64,000 nt of DNA from Peribolospora baueri (GCA_029717555.1 JAMDHS010000047.1:62001-126000), one strand, 5' to 3'. Positions 21,551 through 34,509 are shown, counted from the stretch's first letter. Numbers and translations are program-made. The notes: generated by a model not told the origin, from the sequence alone.

Positions 21551-24500
21551 TCACGCGGTGAAGAGCAGTCCGACGGTGTACCACAAGAAGCCGAGGAATC
21601 TGTTGTTGGGAAGGTGGCCGTGGTCAGTGTATGTCTCCCAGTGCGCCGCTTCCATAGGAGGCAGATGATAGGAAAAGGACCTACCGAATGGTCGAGAGAC
21701 CGAAGATGGCTGTACGTAGATAACGAGCCGGTTCGACGGAGCTGAGCACTGCCATCTACACGGAGTGTACCAACCAAAATGACCCCGGAAAACTTACAAT
21801 AAAGCTTTGTGTCGTAACAACAAAAATAGAATAGGGAAGGAAGGGGAAGGGTCGAATGCAGAGGGAGAGAAGAGGTCAGTCTTTGCAGCAGCACGCACCC
21901 TAACAAGGCCATCACCAAATATACTCACAAGGAAGGTCATGTATCCGCTTCCGGGCGAGCAGCAGCGGTCATTGGGACTGCACGCGCTCGACGGACCTCC
22001 CGTGAAGATGTCGCGACCCTGGGCAGTATAGACAACAACGGCAGCAAGAATGATCTGTTCGCACAAAAGGAGATGCGAGAAACGCCGTCGTGTCAGCGTT
22101 GGGTAGAAAAGCGCCTATCCCATCCATGGCCGAGACCCACATTCGATCCTGCCCATGACATGACAAGGAAGGTCCTGAAGGAGGAGTAATCTGCAGAGCC
22201 AAGGCAAAGACAACGAACAAACATATAAGCGAAAATCATATGATAGCACGCCGGCATTCGTTTCTGAGCTCACAGTCAAGCATCTCTTCCTTCTCTCTCT
22301 CCTCCTTCTGCTGAGGGGTCTCATGAGCACGTTCCACCTTTTTCTCCTTTCTGTCTGACAGGAACGTCTCGTCCTGCAGACGGATACGTGCGCGCTCGAA
22401 CGAGTTGGTGAGCTGGAGGCGCGAAGGAACGTTGGTGCGAGCGAGATTTGTGTTCCCGCCGACGAGCTCAGTGTCGCCCGCTTTATCCGTCGAAGACCCC
22501 TTCGTGCCCCATGAAAAGTCGTTAGTGTTACAAAAAGCGAAGGTGTTGAATATGTTGACATAAGTGGGTGATAGAAGGAGATCTGCACCACGACAAAATA
22601 ACGTAGTGAGCGTGGGTGTCGACGGCAAAAGCAGAAAAGCGGTGGCTTGCAATCGTCACTGACATTGTACGAAGCTGGTCATAAGATGCCAAGGTTGAAG
22701 GGCAATGATACTGTCGACGCAAGGGTGCAGAGAGAGGTTGGAACGGATCAAACTATGGCACACAAGAACACACTGGAGCGCACTCACCTGCTAAGGAGAT
22801 AAACACCGTATGTCCTAACATAACGAAAGCGTTTCAGCACAACCAGAGCTGTGCCCTACTCAAATGATGCGAGCACTCACGAGAAGAGAGCAAAGAAAAC
22901 TTTAACCATGTTGCAGTTCCTCACGAGATCATGGAAGGTGACCTTGCCCGGCATATCAATAACTTGTCGAACGGCGACCTCCACCAAATAGATCGTGCTT
23001 CCAAACACTTGAAAAGCCGTCGGAGAGAAGTAAAGTCAGCTGCCGCCAGAGAACCGCAACCACACGTCCCCTACTCACTGTACGCGATCAGCACAGCGTA
23101 CCCGAACGACACCCATTTGCTGTGAGAACAAACGACAAGGTCAGCAAAGCTTGTTTTCCGCGAGCTCAGCAGTGTCGATGAAAAACGTACTAGAACCACT
23201 GCGACGCAATGCCGTTTGGTTTGTTGCCGAGAGAGAGGATGACGATGGAGGCGAAACTGGCGAGATACAGCCAATATGCGAAGATTGTCGGAACCTGGAA
23301 GAGGAAAATGGAAGGAAGAAATGGACCATGACTGCGTCAGAATGCGCGTCTCGTCGGCTCGACGGATCGGCTCCGGTTGAAGTAGAGAAAAAAAGTAAGA
23401 AAGAGACTCACATGGATGCCTGGAAACGCGCCACCGTTGGCTGACTGATAGTTCCTCACATTGTCCACTTGGGTCTCCATGGCCTCGGAGATGAAGACAA
23501 AGGAGATGAAAAAGTTGCCAGGGAGGAACCAATTGAAAACTGCAAGAAAGGACGCAGATCGTGAGACGACGGTCAAGAGGGAGAACTCATGACCATGTTC
23601 TGCTCTGCACGCACAAAGGGAAACGACGTTGTACAACCACCTGGAAGGAGCCCACGAGACCGTCAGTAAAACAGACGAAACACACGGACTCACGCGGAGT
23701 CAGGGATGGACTCACTGCACGCAAAAGAATACTTTTCGGAGAAGCGAGTGGGAGGAGCGAAATATGTGGGCGAAATGTACGACGGCATGAACGGCCACGA
23801 AGAAGGAGCCGTTGAGCCATCTTCGCCCTGTCATGGTTTAAAAATGCAGCGTAGGCGTGAGCAGAACGCTTCCAGCAAGTCCTTGACAAAGGAAAACGCT
23901 CACTTTGTAAAATCAGTTCGGGCATCTGCGCCGACGGTCGTGTAGAGAGGCACGAAAAGGGTAAGCCGCCGCCGTTCGCCACCTCTGCAGGACGTCAGCA
24001 AAAGCAAAACTCACATGCTCCACGGGGTCCGTCGCCGCCACCGAGAGCTTCGAATAGTACAGGGTGTAGTTGCTGTTTGGCGACATTTCAACGACGATCA
24101 GCGAGCCGGCGAGAATGAACGGACGCGAATTGCGGCAGAACTCACTGTCCCGTCTTTGAGATGATCTCCCAGCAAACTGCAAAAGAGAAACAATCGGTCT
24201 TTGTGAGTACCAATGGGAGAAGGAGCGAGGAGCCTTTGCCCAATCACTCACGAATGCGGTCCTCGGCGAGGTACATGTTCCTCTCGAAGACGTTGGCGAC
24301 GGGATTGAAGGTTCGCTTCTCCGGTAATTGCACGCCGTAGTTGCCATACTGGTCTAACGCGGACAGAGGTTGTTGGCGCTGACCAAACTCTCCGAGGAAG
24401 TAGCTCCGCAGAGGCCCTCGCCCCGTTACGGGATCGTTCTGGATGGCCGAATAACGGTACGCGGAGAAGGCGCCAGGAAGGACCTGGATAAAGCCAAAGG

Positions 24501-27500
24501 CGGATTCGAGGGGCTTGTCGAGGATGTTGGACATCTTGTACTCGAAATTTTGCGCCGCCACGAGAGGGTTCAAGAGAAGGCGGTAGCCCCTGTGGGATTG
24601 GAAAGGAGATGGGTTGGAGAAACGTACGTGCGAGATGCCCATCGTCAACCTGTTCCGACTCACTTTCCCTTCGCGGGCTTGATTTCTCCGCAAGCGCCCC
24701 CGATTTGCGGATGCTTGTACATTGGCCGCCAGAGGTGATAGATGGCGTCCGGATCCGGCTTCGTGCCAATATCCAACAGCACAGTCGTGCGCGGTTGAAG
24801 GATGGAGCAGAAGCCATTGAAGAACCATCGGTGCGAGTTGATCTGAGGGTCCGGTGAAGAAACGCAGACGCGTCAGTGGTCGTCTGAATGAGAACTCGAC
24901 CGGCGCATTTGAATGACAGACCTTTTTCAGGTTCTTCGTCTTGAGGCACAAGATTGTCTGTACCGGGATAGGATCCGGAGTACTCGACGAGCCGCGCGCG
25001 TGGTAATCAGGCGGGGGGATTTGCGTCGTGAACTGGTGGCGCGTAAGGAAAACGGGTCAGAAGGTCGGACAGACTGAGAAAAACGACGTCACGATCCAGA
25101 AAAGCTTGTTCACTAACCTCGTAGACGTGTGCTTTGATATCTTGACCGCCGACGTGCGTTCTCGGCATCCACCGTCCGTCCGGCCCAGCTTCGCGACAGC
25201 ACTCCGGTTGAAAGATCTATATGACCGTGGCGAAATGAAGGCAGAGATGAGCTCCGTTCGAAAGAGTAGTCAAAATGGCAGAAATGAGCTCACCCCCATC
25301 GCCTCCATGTTATCCAGAACTCTCTGATCCACCTTGTCCATGCCGTCCGCCACAATCACCACGACAACCTTCTTCCAGCTGTCCTCTCTGAACCATCCTG
25401 CCTCAGCGGAAGGATCCCTGGCGCGCATCTCCTCGTACGTCCACTCGTCCTCGATGCCCTCAGCAGCACCGTGCAAAGGTTCTCCCTCCGGCCACTTCTC
25501 TTTCGAGTCGTTCAGACGGTTTTTGTTGAGGGGAGGGCAGAGGAAGTCGATCGTCCGACGCAGGTTGGAACGACCGCGTCGGCGGGCGTTGCAGAGATAC
25601 GAGATGTTGCGATAGATACCGTCGAGCGTGGCCGTGAAAGAATCAGCACGCTCGTTGTACCTGTCCGATTGAGAGGAACGAATGGATCATCGTCAACGAA
25701 CGTAAGAAGCGGGGAGAAGGGCTCGGCGCGAAAAAGGGACACGGCAAAGCGAGGTAGAGAAGATGGCTGGACGACTCACAGAGTGACACAGATGCAAATC
25801 TCGATACCAGGATTTCGGAACATCGACTCCGCCTGTCCTTCTTGGACATGGGCGGGGTGTCCGTTACCCCATTCGGCATACGCGGATGTTAACGGTCGGC
25901 CTTCGCCGGATCCTAACCCCCATCCTCGGCCATCGCTCAGGCCGCTCGGGCCTCTCCCAAAGCCGGACGCGCCTCTGCGGCCCGAGGAAGCGGACTCGAA
26001 GCCGAGAGGCTTTCCTAGCAATCCCTGCTCCCTGACCCAATCGGGCGTCTGCCTCAACGTCCATCCTTCCTCTCGCATAAAGTCCGGGTCGCACGTCATG
26101 GCGGAGTAGCGTACGGTGTCAAAGTGCGAGTAGTTGGACGGGTGAGCGGAAAAGGTCTGCGGGTGGACGACGGTCGTTCGCAGGAGCGGTGGGATGGGAA
26201 GGTCAAGGATGAGATGCCCGCCCGGTGCGAGGCTGCAAAGCGGCGACGAGAAGAGGCATGACGCGTCGGTCAGCTCAGGTCCGAAAAGGGTTTTACGTCG
26301 CTGCGATACGGAGCTGAAACGCAGCAAGGTAAGAGGACGACAACGACGAACACTCGGACTCACTCGACGGTCATCCTCCGATAATAACCCTCATCCGGCA
26401 TCCGCACCCTCCTTGGCAAGGTATAATTCCCACCACCGTCGTCCAGGCCCATCCCTCCAGGTCCGTACAGACCACCGTTGTGGCCGAAGAAGGAGCCCGA
26501 GTCGTTCCACTCCTCCCCACTCTGCAGTCTCACCCTCCTCCTGCCCCCGTCCGGTAATGTCCTCCGCCTTGTCGCGCCCGCGAAGGCGTTGTGCGCGGGC
26601 GTTGAAGGCAACGGAGGTGAGCGCTCACGTCCGTCTCCAGGGAAGCCCGCTGGCCAAGGAGGGGGCGGGGCCGGCGGAGGCTGGAACGAACGCGGCTGGC
26701 TGGTCAGATGATCCTCCGGAGAGAAGGGCGCAACGGTGGGTGGGTCGACGGAGTCGGGCGGAGGAGAGAAGAACTCGTCTCCAGGTGCCGCCGCCGCTAG
26801 TGGCGGGGGAAGATGTGGTGGACCCGGGGGAAGCTGGGGTGGACCGACAATCGGGGGACCTTGGGCGTGAGGGTGGCTGGGAGGCGGTAGGCCGGGCAGG
26901 TCGTACTGTGCCTCTGCCCTCGAGCCTGCGCCTCCAACGCTCTGCAAGGTACGAGAGGTAGGGGAGGCGGGCCTACCGACAGAAGGCATTCTCGGCCCGG
27001 TTGCAGAGACGGTCGGCGCATTGGCCATCTCCACATCATTCATCGGGGGCGGACTGGGGCTGTACGCTCTCATCGCCTGATCCTCTACCGGCTGATTTGC
27101 CTCTGCAACGCCAGAAGGTCTCGCTCCGGCGTCAACTGAAAGCATACTGGCAGCCTCGCCTCCCACCGCTGGGGGCTCAGGCGTCTGTGGGTTGAGAAGG
27201 ATCGAAGGTGGCATCGGCCCGTCTCGGCGGTTGGCAATGCTTCCCGTCGGTGCACCTGACATGCGCGATCGCGGCGGTGTGTCGGGTCTGGAGGGGAGCG
27301 CGGAAGGGGAAGACTCCGGAGGAGCAAAGTCGCGAGCATAAAAGCCTCCTTCCTCGAGCTGACGTTCTCTCTCCGCGGTCCGTTGGCGTCTGTTTCTTTT
27401 CCTGCGCACCGCTGCCACGCTGTCGCGGTCTCCCCCTGCTCTAGCGTCCCCGGGACCGAAAGGCTCCTTGTCCTCATCATCGACGCTCACGGTAAAGCTG

Positions 27501-28255
27501 ACGGGTCCGCGCGCACCAAACTCAGACACCCCTCCGCCGCTTGGTTGGCTCGGGGAGATGGCCCCGTCGGCGGGAGCGTTGCGGCGAGTGGGGGAGGGGA
27601 GGATGGTGACGGGCTTGGGCAAGGGGTTGTTTGATCTCGAGAACTGCCAGGTGGGAGAAGACGCGCTGGCGCTCGTACCCAACACCCTCGACCGTCGACC
27701 ACCCGAGCCTGTGCCTGGGCGCGAGCCGGTGCCGGGCGCTGAGCCTGCGTTCCCCTCACGGTCGACGCTGCCAGGTATCGACGGTTCGGGATAGCGAGAG
27801 GTAGCCAGACCGGGGTCGAGGATGCGGGACGACGTGGGGCGGAGGCGGGAGGGCGGAGGACCTCCCGCTCGGCCTCCTTCCCATCCTCCATCCCAGCCTG
27901 GTGGTGGTGGTCCTACTCCTCCTCCTCCTCCTCTCCGCTCTTCAGCGCCGCCAGCGCTGCTGCCCCAAGCGCTGAGTCCGATCGAGTTCATGACAGAGCC
28001 GACGCTGGGCAACCACTTGCTCAAGCCGCCAAATCTGCTGGAGCCCTCGCCGCCGGGCTGAGAATCGGAAGTGCGTCCGGGACGACCGTAGGGAGAGGAA
28101 CTAGAGAGGGTGCCGGAGCAAGAGGGCCTTGGGCGGGGTGCCATACCCGGCGGGGGGCCCGCGGGCGGCGGCGCCATTGGACCCCGACGACCGGGTCCTC
28201 CGGGGCCGACGCTGGAGGGGGCATAGCCTGACGGTGCTGGTCCTGGACCGTCCAT
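21551..28255 (-). CDS. Chitin synthase (class I-III type) with long proline-rich N-terminus
   Basis: I could place 24 exons on minus: 28255-26364, 26313-25780, 25660-25294, 25216-25118, 25032-24922, 24842-24664, 24589-24252, 24176-24146, 24072-24015, 23925-23904, 23827-23716, 23640-23615, 23539-23412, 23294-23191, 23119-23079, 23007-22881, 22814-22788, 22710-22664, 22582-22274, 22190-22141, 22054-21929, 21804-21798, 21709-21685, 21599-21551. The sum is 4809 bases (1602 residues), in frame throughout. The enzyme polymerises UDP-GlcNAc into chitin at the plasma membrane. Catalytic marks: [54 protein letters not shown], and the chitin synthase signature QRRRWLNGS. The C-terminal half has multiple membrane helices ([59 protein letters not shown]). 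About 630 residues of Pro/Ser/Gly-rich disordered sequence precede the catalytic part. Exact splice sites are hand-inferred. Confidence 0.95.
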
Positions 28256-29290
28256 TGCGAGTCGCTCGTTTGCTCGTTTGTTCGTATGTTCGTATGTTCG
28301 TGCGTTCGTGTGTTTGTTCGTTCGTGCTTTCGTCTACTCTCTACCCATAGAACTGAGCGCTGGCGATATGCGCCACGCGTCGATGGGGGTCTGGGTGAGG
28401 AACTGAGGCGGAGGTGACGACGGATGTGGTATGTAAGATCGGCGGGGAAGGAAGACGGAGATGGCGAGCGGGGCTGAAAGGAAGGAGGGCAATGGAGAAG
28501 AGTAAGGAGAGCATGGAGGACGAGCGACGACGCATATCGGGCAGTGCGAGCTGGATTGTTGTCCGACGTTCTACTCGTCAACTCCACCCGGCCGCACAGA
28601 CCATCCACCCACCCACCCATCCATCGCCCATCCGTCCATCCGTCCTCCCATCTTCCCGCAATTCATTCCTCAGCCTCTCATCCCTGCCACCATGCTATCC
28701 AACCTACCGCCCCCCCGTGTCGCCGGACTTGGCTGACCAGTCCCTTGGACGTGTTCCTTGCGTGTTGCGAGACGAGCTGGCTCGTCTCCATCCATCTACC
28801 TCCCCCCGCCTCGACCTCGGTAGATGTCTCGGCCAACATGAACGGGACCGATCACGCGCATCGACTGCGGTCATCCGCACCCCTTCGCAACGTGCTCCAG
28901 AGCCAGCCGTCTTTTAACTTGAACAGATCAGACGGATTGATCGACCGTCATGATACGTCCACTTTCTTCCCATCCATTCTCGTATCTATGTCCCTTAGTC
29001 AACGCCGGCTCCAATATCGACGCTGGCTTCGAAGCAGATGATGTGAAGGTGGTCGGTTGCAGCGACAGAACTCCTTGTAGAGTCCGCGTGATGCGATTGA
29101 AAAAGTGCTGCATGCACTCATTTCCGTCGTGCTTGATTCCCTTTTACTGCAAGTGCCGCATGGATGTCTGGGTCACGACATCCTCGCCCCGGTGGTCCCT
29201 GCCATCCGCCGCGAACAAGGCTCTCGAAGCCACCCCAACCCAACAAGTTTTCCGGCGCTAGAAGATCTTAGGCCATCACGGAGGGATTCG
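28256..29290. promoter_or_regulatory. Upstream region of chitin synthase with tetranucleotide repeats
   Basis: No gene seen. 28262-28334 is a degenerate (TTCG/TTTG)n tetranucleotide run immediately upstream of the chitin synthase ATG, so it would lie in the 5' leader. 28607-28650 is a (CCAT)n-like run. The rest is CT-rich. Confidence 0.55.
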
Positions 29291-29299
29291 TCATTCACT

Positions 29300-29470
29300 C
29301 GTCCAGGACCGCGAGCAAGCAGCTCCTCGCTCTTCGACAGACCGGCTCGGCGGGCGATTACGCCACCCGCTTCCGTGCCATCTTGGAGAGACTTGGGTGG
29401 AACGAGAAGACGCTCGTGGAGCTCTACCGACACTCCCTTAAGACCGAAGTCCAGATCGCCGGCCTCTTCG
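29300..29470 (+). mobile_element. Relic of a Ty3/gypsy-like Gag region (fossil)
   Basis: The plus strand encodes a short Gag-like helical stretch (QLLALRQTGSAGDYATRFR followed by ILERLGWNEKTLVELY) resembling the retrotransposon Gag family of Ty3/gypsy elements. Only this piece is left. No protease, polymerase or LTR is recognisable nearby. It is a broken fragment, probably old. Confidence 0.6.
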
Positions 29471-29609
29471 GACGAAGGCGCAACTTGATGGTGCCGTCTT
29501 GGACTCGTTCGCGCAGAAAGTGAAAGGCGATGTCGATACGTTTGGTCCTATTGTCGAACCTCTGCCCGCTAGTGAGAGCAATCGCACCTTGGTTATCGCA
29601 GTTGAGCTG
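29469..29609 (-). mobile_element. Relic of a Ty1/copia-like RNase H region (fossil)
   Basis: The minus strand encodes CDNQGAIALT followed by RTKRIDIAFHFLRE, the terminal RNase H segment typical of Ty1/copia polyproteins. The rest of the element is not recognisable here. It abuts the Gag-like relic of opposite orientation, so this spot has collected at least two retroelement pieces. Broken; age probably old. Confidence 0.72.
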
Positions 29610-30058
29610 GACGGGTGGGACGCAAAGATGCAGAGACGTCTGGCAACATGTGCGTGGGGAATGCGCGCATCGTTCTATTCCCGAAAGGCAATGCCCAAGA
29701 AAGTCACGCGGTCCCGGTCCCTCCGCCGCTGCGCAAAGCTCCAGTGCAGCCGAGAGCGAGGGGTGGTAGAGGACGAGGAGCGTCGAGCGGAAGGAGCGAG
29801 GCGAGGAGAAGACTGACGAACCAGATCCTCTGCGAATAGCAAGCAAAGCAGCAAATCCCTTCCCCGTCCATTCCCTTCATTGCTGCCGAGGTGAAGCGCC
29901 AAGCCCGGTCGCAACAATGCTCGACGACGATTCGAGCCATTCGAGAGCCGCTCCGGTTCAGACGAGTTGGCCAAATCTAACGTGGCATCCCACCTCATAA
30001 GGTTACTCATCCTTGCTTCCTTCCCGGACACAGACAAAGGCACCGACCGGAGACCTTT
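29610..30058. other. Spacer downstream of the MFS transporter
   Basis: No gene is seen. The stretch may include further unrecognisable retroelement debris next to the relics at 29.3-29.6 kb and the 3' end of the minus-strand transporter. Confidence 0.4.
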
Positions 30059-32949
30059 TCAGGTATTCGCGCTGGTGGCATACGTGGAGAGCGCGCGCAG
30101 CCGAGCGCCGTATCGATAGATAACGAACGGCGCGGGCACTCCGATGACGAAAACGATGAGCGCAAGCACCGAATTGCCCCAGCCTGTGGGAAAGAAACGA
30201 AATGAAATGAAACGAAGGGCGAGCGACGTGTCAAGGACGTGCGCTGGTTGGTCAGTGCCGACGCTCGCCGCGTGTCCGCAGATGGACCTACTCACCGAAC
30301 CCCAGCTTGGCATACATGTCAGGCGCGAAGAGCGGAAAGCCGAAGCCAAGGCACGAACGCAGGGACGATGCGGCGGCGACCGCCGAAGCAGCGTAGAGGG
30401 TGTAAGCGCTACAATGCGAAGGGGAGGAAGGCGATGGAGACGGGGTCAGCGTCCGAGTCCTCGGCTGCGTGCCCCACCCAAGATTTGGCCACCCACTCTA
30501 CGAGATAAGCCTGTTGTGAGCAACGGCAAGGCGAGATAAATCGAACGGGACGCCGAGCGCACCCTCGTAAGCGAAACCGACTTCCAGGGCTTATGTACGA
30601 AGCCGTGCGCAGTGGCGACATACCTGGGTGCACAAAAAGCTACCCATCATTCCGAAACCGAACATGGCGGCGCCGATGTTGGGCGCGATCCAGTGCTTGT
30701 GGTACTCGGCTCTGTTGGCCGTTCGGAACGGACGAGCGGAGCGCCGAGTCTGTCAGCTAGCGCCGTCCATAGAGACTTGGACAGGATAAGGAGCGCCCGC
30801 GAGAGACACTCACGTCCATCCATACAAGAGCATGCCGGCGGGGATGAAAAAGGAGGTCACTTTCATCATGACGAGTCGCATCTCGGGCTGGCCCACGCCA
30901 CCGTTCTGTTTCTTGAGCCGGATATAGATGCGATCCAGAAGCCGGGCCCCAAGCTGGCCGCCTATGGGATCGCACAGCCATGGGGACGTGCCGCTCAGCG
31001 CGTGGACGCGAACGGGGAAGATCAGAGCGTGGGGCGCGCGAGGGGGGGCACTCACCAGAGGTAAATCCGATGCCGAGAGAGATGTAATTGAGCGAGGCGA
31101 TACCGGGACGCTCGTGGTATATGGTTTGGAATACGGACGGGAAGGTGACGAGGAGGAGGTACTGCGCCGCCAAAGGAAGGAAGGAAACGCGTGTCAGTTC
31201 TCGCCGGTTTCTCCCACCCATGCCCAGTCGAATCGGCAACGAACGACTCACCATGGTGCCGTAGAGAACAGCCATGTAGGTCGACAATACCATCACGATC
31301 GGCTGGGTGGTAAGCATGATCTGCGCGCCAATGAATCCGGACGAGGAATTTGGTGAGCTTTACGTACGAAAACGCCCACCTCGACAGTGCTGCGTCCTCC
31401 GATCCGACTACTGCGACTCACGATTGGCCTCCCGAGGCTTCTGCGCCAGAGCTGCGCGACGGTCTCGCCCTTGTCGAAGACACTCCTCAGCTCTTCGTTG
31501 CCCGTCTCGTTACGCAACCTCCTGGCCTTCTTCTCCAGAATGACAGGCGCATAGGTCTCCTTGAGCAGGAATAGGCCAACGATGGCCGGCACCGCTCCGG
31601 CGATTGTGGAAATGTAGAAAATCCACCTCCAGGAGATGGACTGCGCTATCCAACCGCCGGCTATCGGGCCGATGACCGGCCCTGCCAGAGGGGCGAGCGA
31701 GAAGAAAGCCATAGCCATTCCACGCTCTTCGGCCGTCCAGAGATCGCTGAGCGTGCCACCGCCGATGGCCATTGGCGCAGATCCACCGAGGCCAGCGAGA
31801 AAGCGGACTGCGGCCATCTGAGAAAAGGTCTGAGCGCGAGAGCAGGCGATGTTGAAGGCTGCGCGACGCAAGGACGGGACGGGCGAGGCAAGGACGATCG
31901 AGGATGGATGGATGGGTTTAGAGAAAAGAGACGTCTGTCAGCGTAAAGGTCACCTGAAGGTACCAGCCGACTCCGGCGATGACACGCACCTAAGAAGAAA
32001 ATGTTGCATCCTTGCAGTATGGGCCGTCGACCGACAATTTCGGAGAGCGGTCCAAGGAAGAGGGGGCCGACAGCGCTGCACGGTCAAAAACGGATGAAGA
32101 ACCGCTCAGGAACGGTCCTGATCCCATGTCCTCGGAACGACAAGAGCACACGCACTATGCCAGTACAAAAACGGAGACCATCAGGCTCTGTTTGACTGTG
32201 CTCGTCACACCAAACTCTTTGCTGATCTCGGGCACGGCGGGGGCTACCATCGACGAGGCAAGAGGCGAAATGAAGGTGTAGAAGCTGCGAATGGACGAGG
32301 CGAGCGAGGCGGCGAGGTCAGTGGGGGGGGGCGGGGGCCAGTATTGCCGCGGCAGGGCCGCCTTTCGGGCTCACCTGACGATGCTCGTAGCTGCCCATCG
32401 TCGTCCGAAGCTCCAGTTCTTCGGGTTGGCCGGGTCCATTGGTCCCTCCCATCCAACTATCTTTGGTACATTCTCGACCGTCGACGTGAGTTGCTCTTCG
32501 GCCTCTTGCTCCTCCTCTCCCTTCTCCCCGGTCGGTGCCCCCGCCTCTAGATCCCTTTTCGCGTCATCGTGGTAAGACGATCGGGCGTCGCTCGAGCTCT
32601 TACCGCCCTTCTCTCCACGCTCCACCGCCATCGGCTCTGTGCGCTTCCGTGCTGCCTCGGCCTCCTTATGCTGTCTCATCACGGCCTTGATTTCCGCCTC
32701 GCTGCTCGCCCGTAGCAGCTGGGCGCCTCCCTGAAGCTCCGCGGCGAGCTGGCTGCGATTCGTCACAGACCGCTCCAGCTCGGCGCCGAGGGCCATGCTC
32801 GACTCTGGAAACTCATAGAGTGACGACGCGACTTCTACGGCTCCGGCTCCGGCTGGAGCGTCGTCTTGCTCCCGCACATGGGAAGAAGACGACATTCGGC
32901 GCAGTGCGCCAGGATCGGCCGCGGCTGCTGATGATCGGTGGGCCGCCAT
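30059..32949 (-). CDS. MFS multidrug / polyamine-type transporter (DHA1 family)
   Basis: Eleven exons on minus: 32949-32375, 32284-32156, 32075-31990, 31858-31422, 31320-31252, 31161-31056, 30961-30814, 30711-30624, 30510-30497 (14 bases), 30408-30296, 30183-30059; 629 residues. A long hydrophilic amino end (about 170 residues, acidic and Lys/Glu-rich) leads into WEGPMDPANPKNWSFGRRW, the entry motif of fungal DHA1 drug:H+ antiporters. MFS motif A appears as GPLSEIVGRRPIL; VRFLAGLGGSAPMAIGGGTLSD and PLAGPVIGPIAGGWI cover helices 4-5. The end has YLVDAYTLYAASAVAA and APDMYAKLGFGWGNS. Twelve membrane helices are expected in the plasma membrane; the exported compound cannot be told from sequence. 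An in-frame Met 18 codons downstream (MSSSSHVREQ) is an alternative start. Confidence 0.93.
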
Positions 32950-34509
32950 GGGTAGTATGTGCGTAGACGAGGGTGGCGACAGGGAGCAACTCCGGTGGGC
33001 CTCGCAGCAATCGGCGAGTGTGGGTCGGTTCCTAGCAGTGGGGAAGGGACGAGATCGCGCGAGGGGAGTGCGCCATTAAGTATGTCCGGCCCGGCAAGCA
33101 TGTCCGTCAAGCAGGTTTCCACCTTAGCTGATCGATGCCGAGAACTTTTTTTTTCCGAAAAAAAAAACGAGCATGTCCGTAACGGCAGGAACGTAATTCA
33201 AACCGGCCGACACGACCTGACCTCCCTTGTCTTCCTTTCCTTGTCTGGGACCGCCCATGGCCCGTCTCGAGACGGGGGCGGAAAAAGGGACGAAGGAAGG
33301 ACGGGGGCCGTGCCGGGACGCTGGCCCGCTTTGCCATGCGAACAGCCTAGGACGCTCGACGAGACGTCGGCAGCTTCAGCTACGCCAGTCACGGCGAGGT
33401 GGCGCTGGGTGAATGGGCGTGTTGGTCTTGCTGACCTCGGCGCCCTTCGTGTCTTGTCGCCGTCGGCTTTACTCGCATATCGGCCGATACGAAGCCGATC
33501 AGATGTCAGCGAGCGGCGGCGTGCCCGCGTCAGCCGTCGTCGTCTCGGCCCGACTGGCGTCAAGCAACTTGTACAACTCCATCCACCAAGCATGGCCTTA
33601 GGAGGAAGATGTCGCGAAATGAAAACGTCCTTTTACATTCACCCACCTCTTCCTCGCCGCGAACGATACGGCCCTGATCAGACGTCAGCGGGCTGCAGCG
33701 AACCGCAGCCTCGTCCAGGGCCACACGGGTCCTTCCTTTCCCTCGCCCCGCCAGGTCTTCCTCAGCACGCAGGTCCCTATGCGCACCTGCGTTCTTCTCG
33801 GATCGGCCGTAGGTGTCCCGGAATAGAGAGCAGGATGTACGGCCCGCGAAGGCGTAGCCGATATCAGTGTGGATCGCCGGGCGGAGGGACGGTCGTGGCC
33901 GCGCATCGGCGGTTCTCACCGACGGGCACCACGCTCCAGCGGACCGCATCGCATCGTCGCAGATGGACGTCCAACGTCCGGGTGGCTCACAGGGCGCAGT
34001 CCAGAGCAACCGTCGCCGCTGCCACCTGTTCCGTGAGCTGAAGACAGCCTGAGATGTGCTCTTCCATCGATAACCACGGCAAGGAGGCGGTTGAGTGTCG
34101 AACGAATAGGTCCATGAGTCGGAGCGTCGTGAAGAATAGGGTACAGTGAGGAATAGGAGGCTTGCGAGTAGATCATCGACCCGGTCAGAAGGGCGTCCGG
34201 GCCATCGTCGATAAGTAGCTCGATCTCAAACTCGCATTCTTTCAACTACCTCCCGTCTTTGCCCTGCTCGCCCCTTTACGCAGAAATACGAGCAAGCATA
34301 ACCTTTATGCATCTGTTCCTCAAAGTTCATGTAGTAACCGCCGCCAGGACTTGGCAAGTCTCAACTTGCCTCCTCTTCGCCCCACGTTGCATGGAAGCGC
34401 TGCGGATGATCGGACCGATCACCTCGTCACGTGCACCGGCGAGCTTGGGGGCCAACCCGGGGGTGACCGTCGCCGTCCCACGACATCCCTACCACCACCG
34501 TCCTCGGCA
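32950..34509. promoter_or_regulatory. Divergent 1.6-kb intergenic region
   Basis: It lies between the start of the MFS transporter (minus) and the start of the CS-domain gene (plus), so it should hold both promoters. A run of T followed by a run of A near 33145-33170 can form a small hairpin. A 360-codon open frame on plus (32959-34041) has no recognisable domain and an Arg/Ser-biased composition; I treat it as non-coding. Confidence 0.5.

Noticed and set aside
32959-34041. 360-codon open frame on plus in a divergent promoter
   Set aside because: No domain, Arg/Ser-biased, no splice-consistent structure; chance open frame in GC-rich DNA.
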